From Antilocapra americana (Eukaryota; Chordata; Mammalia; Artiodactyla; Antilocapridae), in contig ML662465.1 in NCBI GenBank assembly GCA_007570785.1, forward strand, positions 2,287,052 to 2,351,051: a stretch of DNA of 64,000 nt, given 5' to 3'. Numbering within the stretch: the stretch's first letter is position 1; each line of letters begins with the position of its first letter. The notes under the pieces are model-generated. The model ran no database searches, was not told the DNA's origin, and saw only the letters and a list, made by a program, of their open reading frames with translations. This document shows positions 63,893 to 64,000 of this stretch, one piece after another. The position numbers were made by a program, and so were the translations under genes.

Positions 63893-64000
63893 AAACAGCT
63901 TTGCGGAAACACAGTTGATATTTAGTAAATTGCACTTAAGATTTGACATGTGTATACACCCGTGAAACCACCATCACAGTCAAGATGATGAACATGTCCA
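63893..64000 (-). mobile_element. L1M LINE 3' region, cut by the window end
   Basis: Antisense L1: ACAGCTTTGCGGAAACACAG, GACATGTGTATACACCCGTG and CATCACAGTCAAGATGATGA. It continues beyond the window. Confidence 0.75.

Noticed and set aside
1..64000. An undescribed gene system
   Set aside because: Everything with structure is a transposon remnant, a simple repeat, or unique non-coding DNA. I see no cluster of genes or array that would support such a claim.

Overview
This window reads as ordinary nuclear DNA from a ruminant (Pecora: cattle, buffalo, sheep, goat or a relative). The diagnosis rests on the repeats. There are more than twenty Bov-tA/Bov-A2 SINE insertions (a tRNA-like head joined to a Bov-A body), eight to ten 3' fragments of the RTE LINE BovB, ten cetartiodactyl CHR-type tRNA SINEs, and four ruminant-type endogenous retroviral solo LTRs. 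Beneath them lie older mammalian layers: MIR, L2, L1M and hAT elements. The sequence cannot fix the species. There is no CpG island, and I find no exon, intact gene, RNA gene or CRISPR array that I can support. The long open frames are all explained by simple repeats, antisense LINEs or SINEs. The window is best described as a gene desert or a stretch of a very large intron.

Layout. Region 1-22 kb holds mostly unique sequence with scattered MIR, L2, CHR and Bov SINEs. It includes a GA-rich purine tract (2.8-3.3 kb), a BovB-interrupted LTR (5.1-5.9 kb), a 430-bp TG/TATG tract (7.4-7.8 kb) and a long L2 (11.9-12.9 kb). A BovB/Bov-tA chimera lies at 15.9-16.5 kb. Region 22-32 kb has a 916-bp BovB 3' end with a reverse-transcriptase remnant (22.5-23.4 kb) and a repeat-poor block at 25.6-27.2 kb that looks like candidate conserved non-coding DNA. 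Region 32.8-36.5 kb is a stack of nested insertions: an old antisense L1 holding a younger L1 (itself holding a SINE) and a BovB, followed by a hAT-type element split by another L1.

Region 37-56 kb is a patchwork of MIR, SINEs, three LTRs and a 1.8-kb L2 that contains an LTR and a SINE. It also has a local direct duplication (51.5 versus 52.7 kb) and a strong G-quadruplex motif at 55.7 kb. Region 56-64 kb is visibly more AT-rich and is dominated by L1 remnants, with far fewer SINEs; this looks like a compositional boundary.

No genes here work together. What the sequence records is an order of insertion that can be read from nesting and target-site duplications: hAT/MIR/L2/L1M first, then CHR SINEs and LTRs, then BovB and Bov-tA. 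The most useful leads are the local duplication, the SINE-LINE chimera, the nested stacks, several repeat-free AT-rich blocks that may be conserved enhancers, one CTCF-like site, and three non-B-DNA-prone tracts. I found no sign of an undescribed biological system. Repeat family names are given from memory of consensus sequences and edges are approximate unless target-site duplications are quoted.
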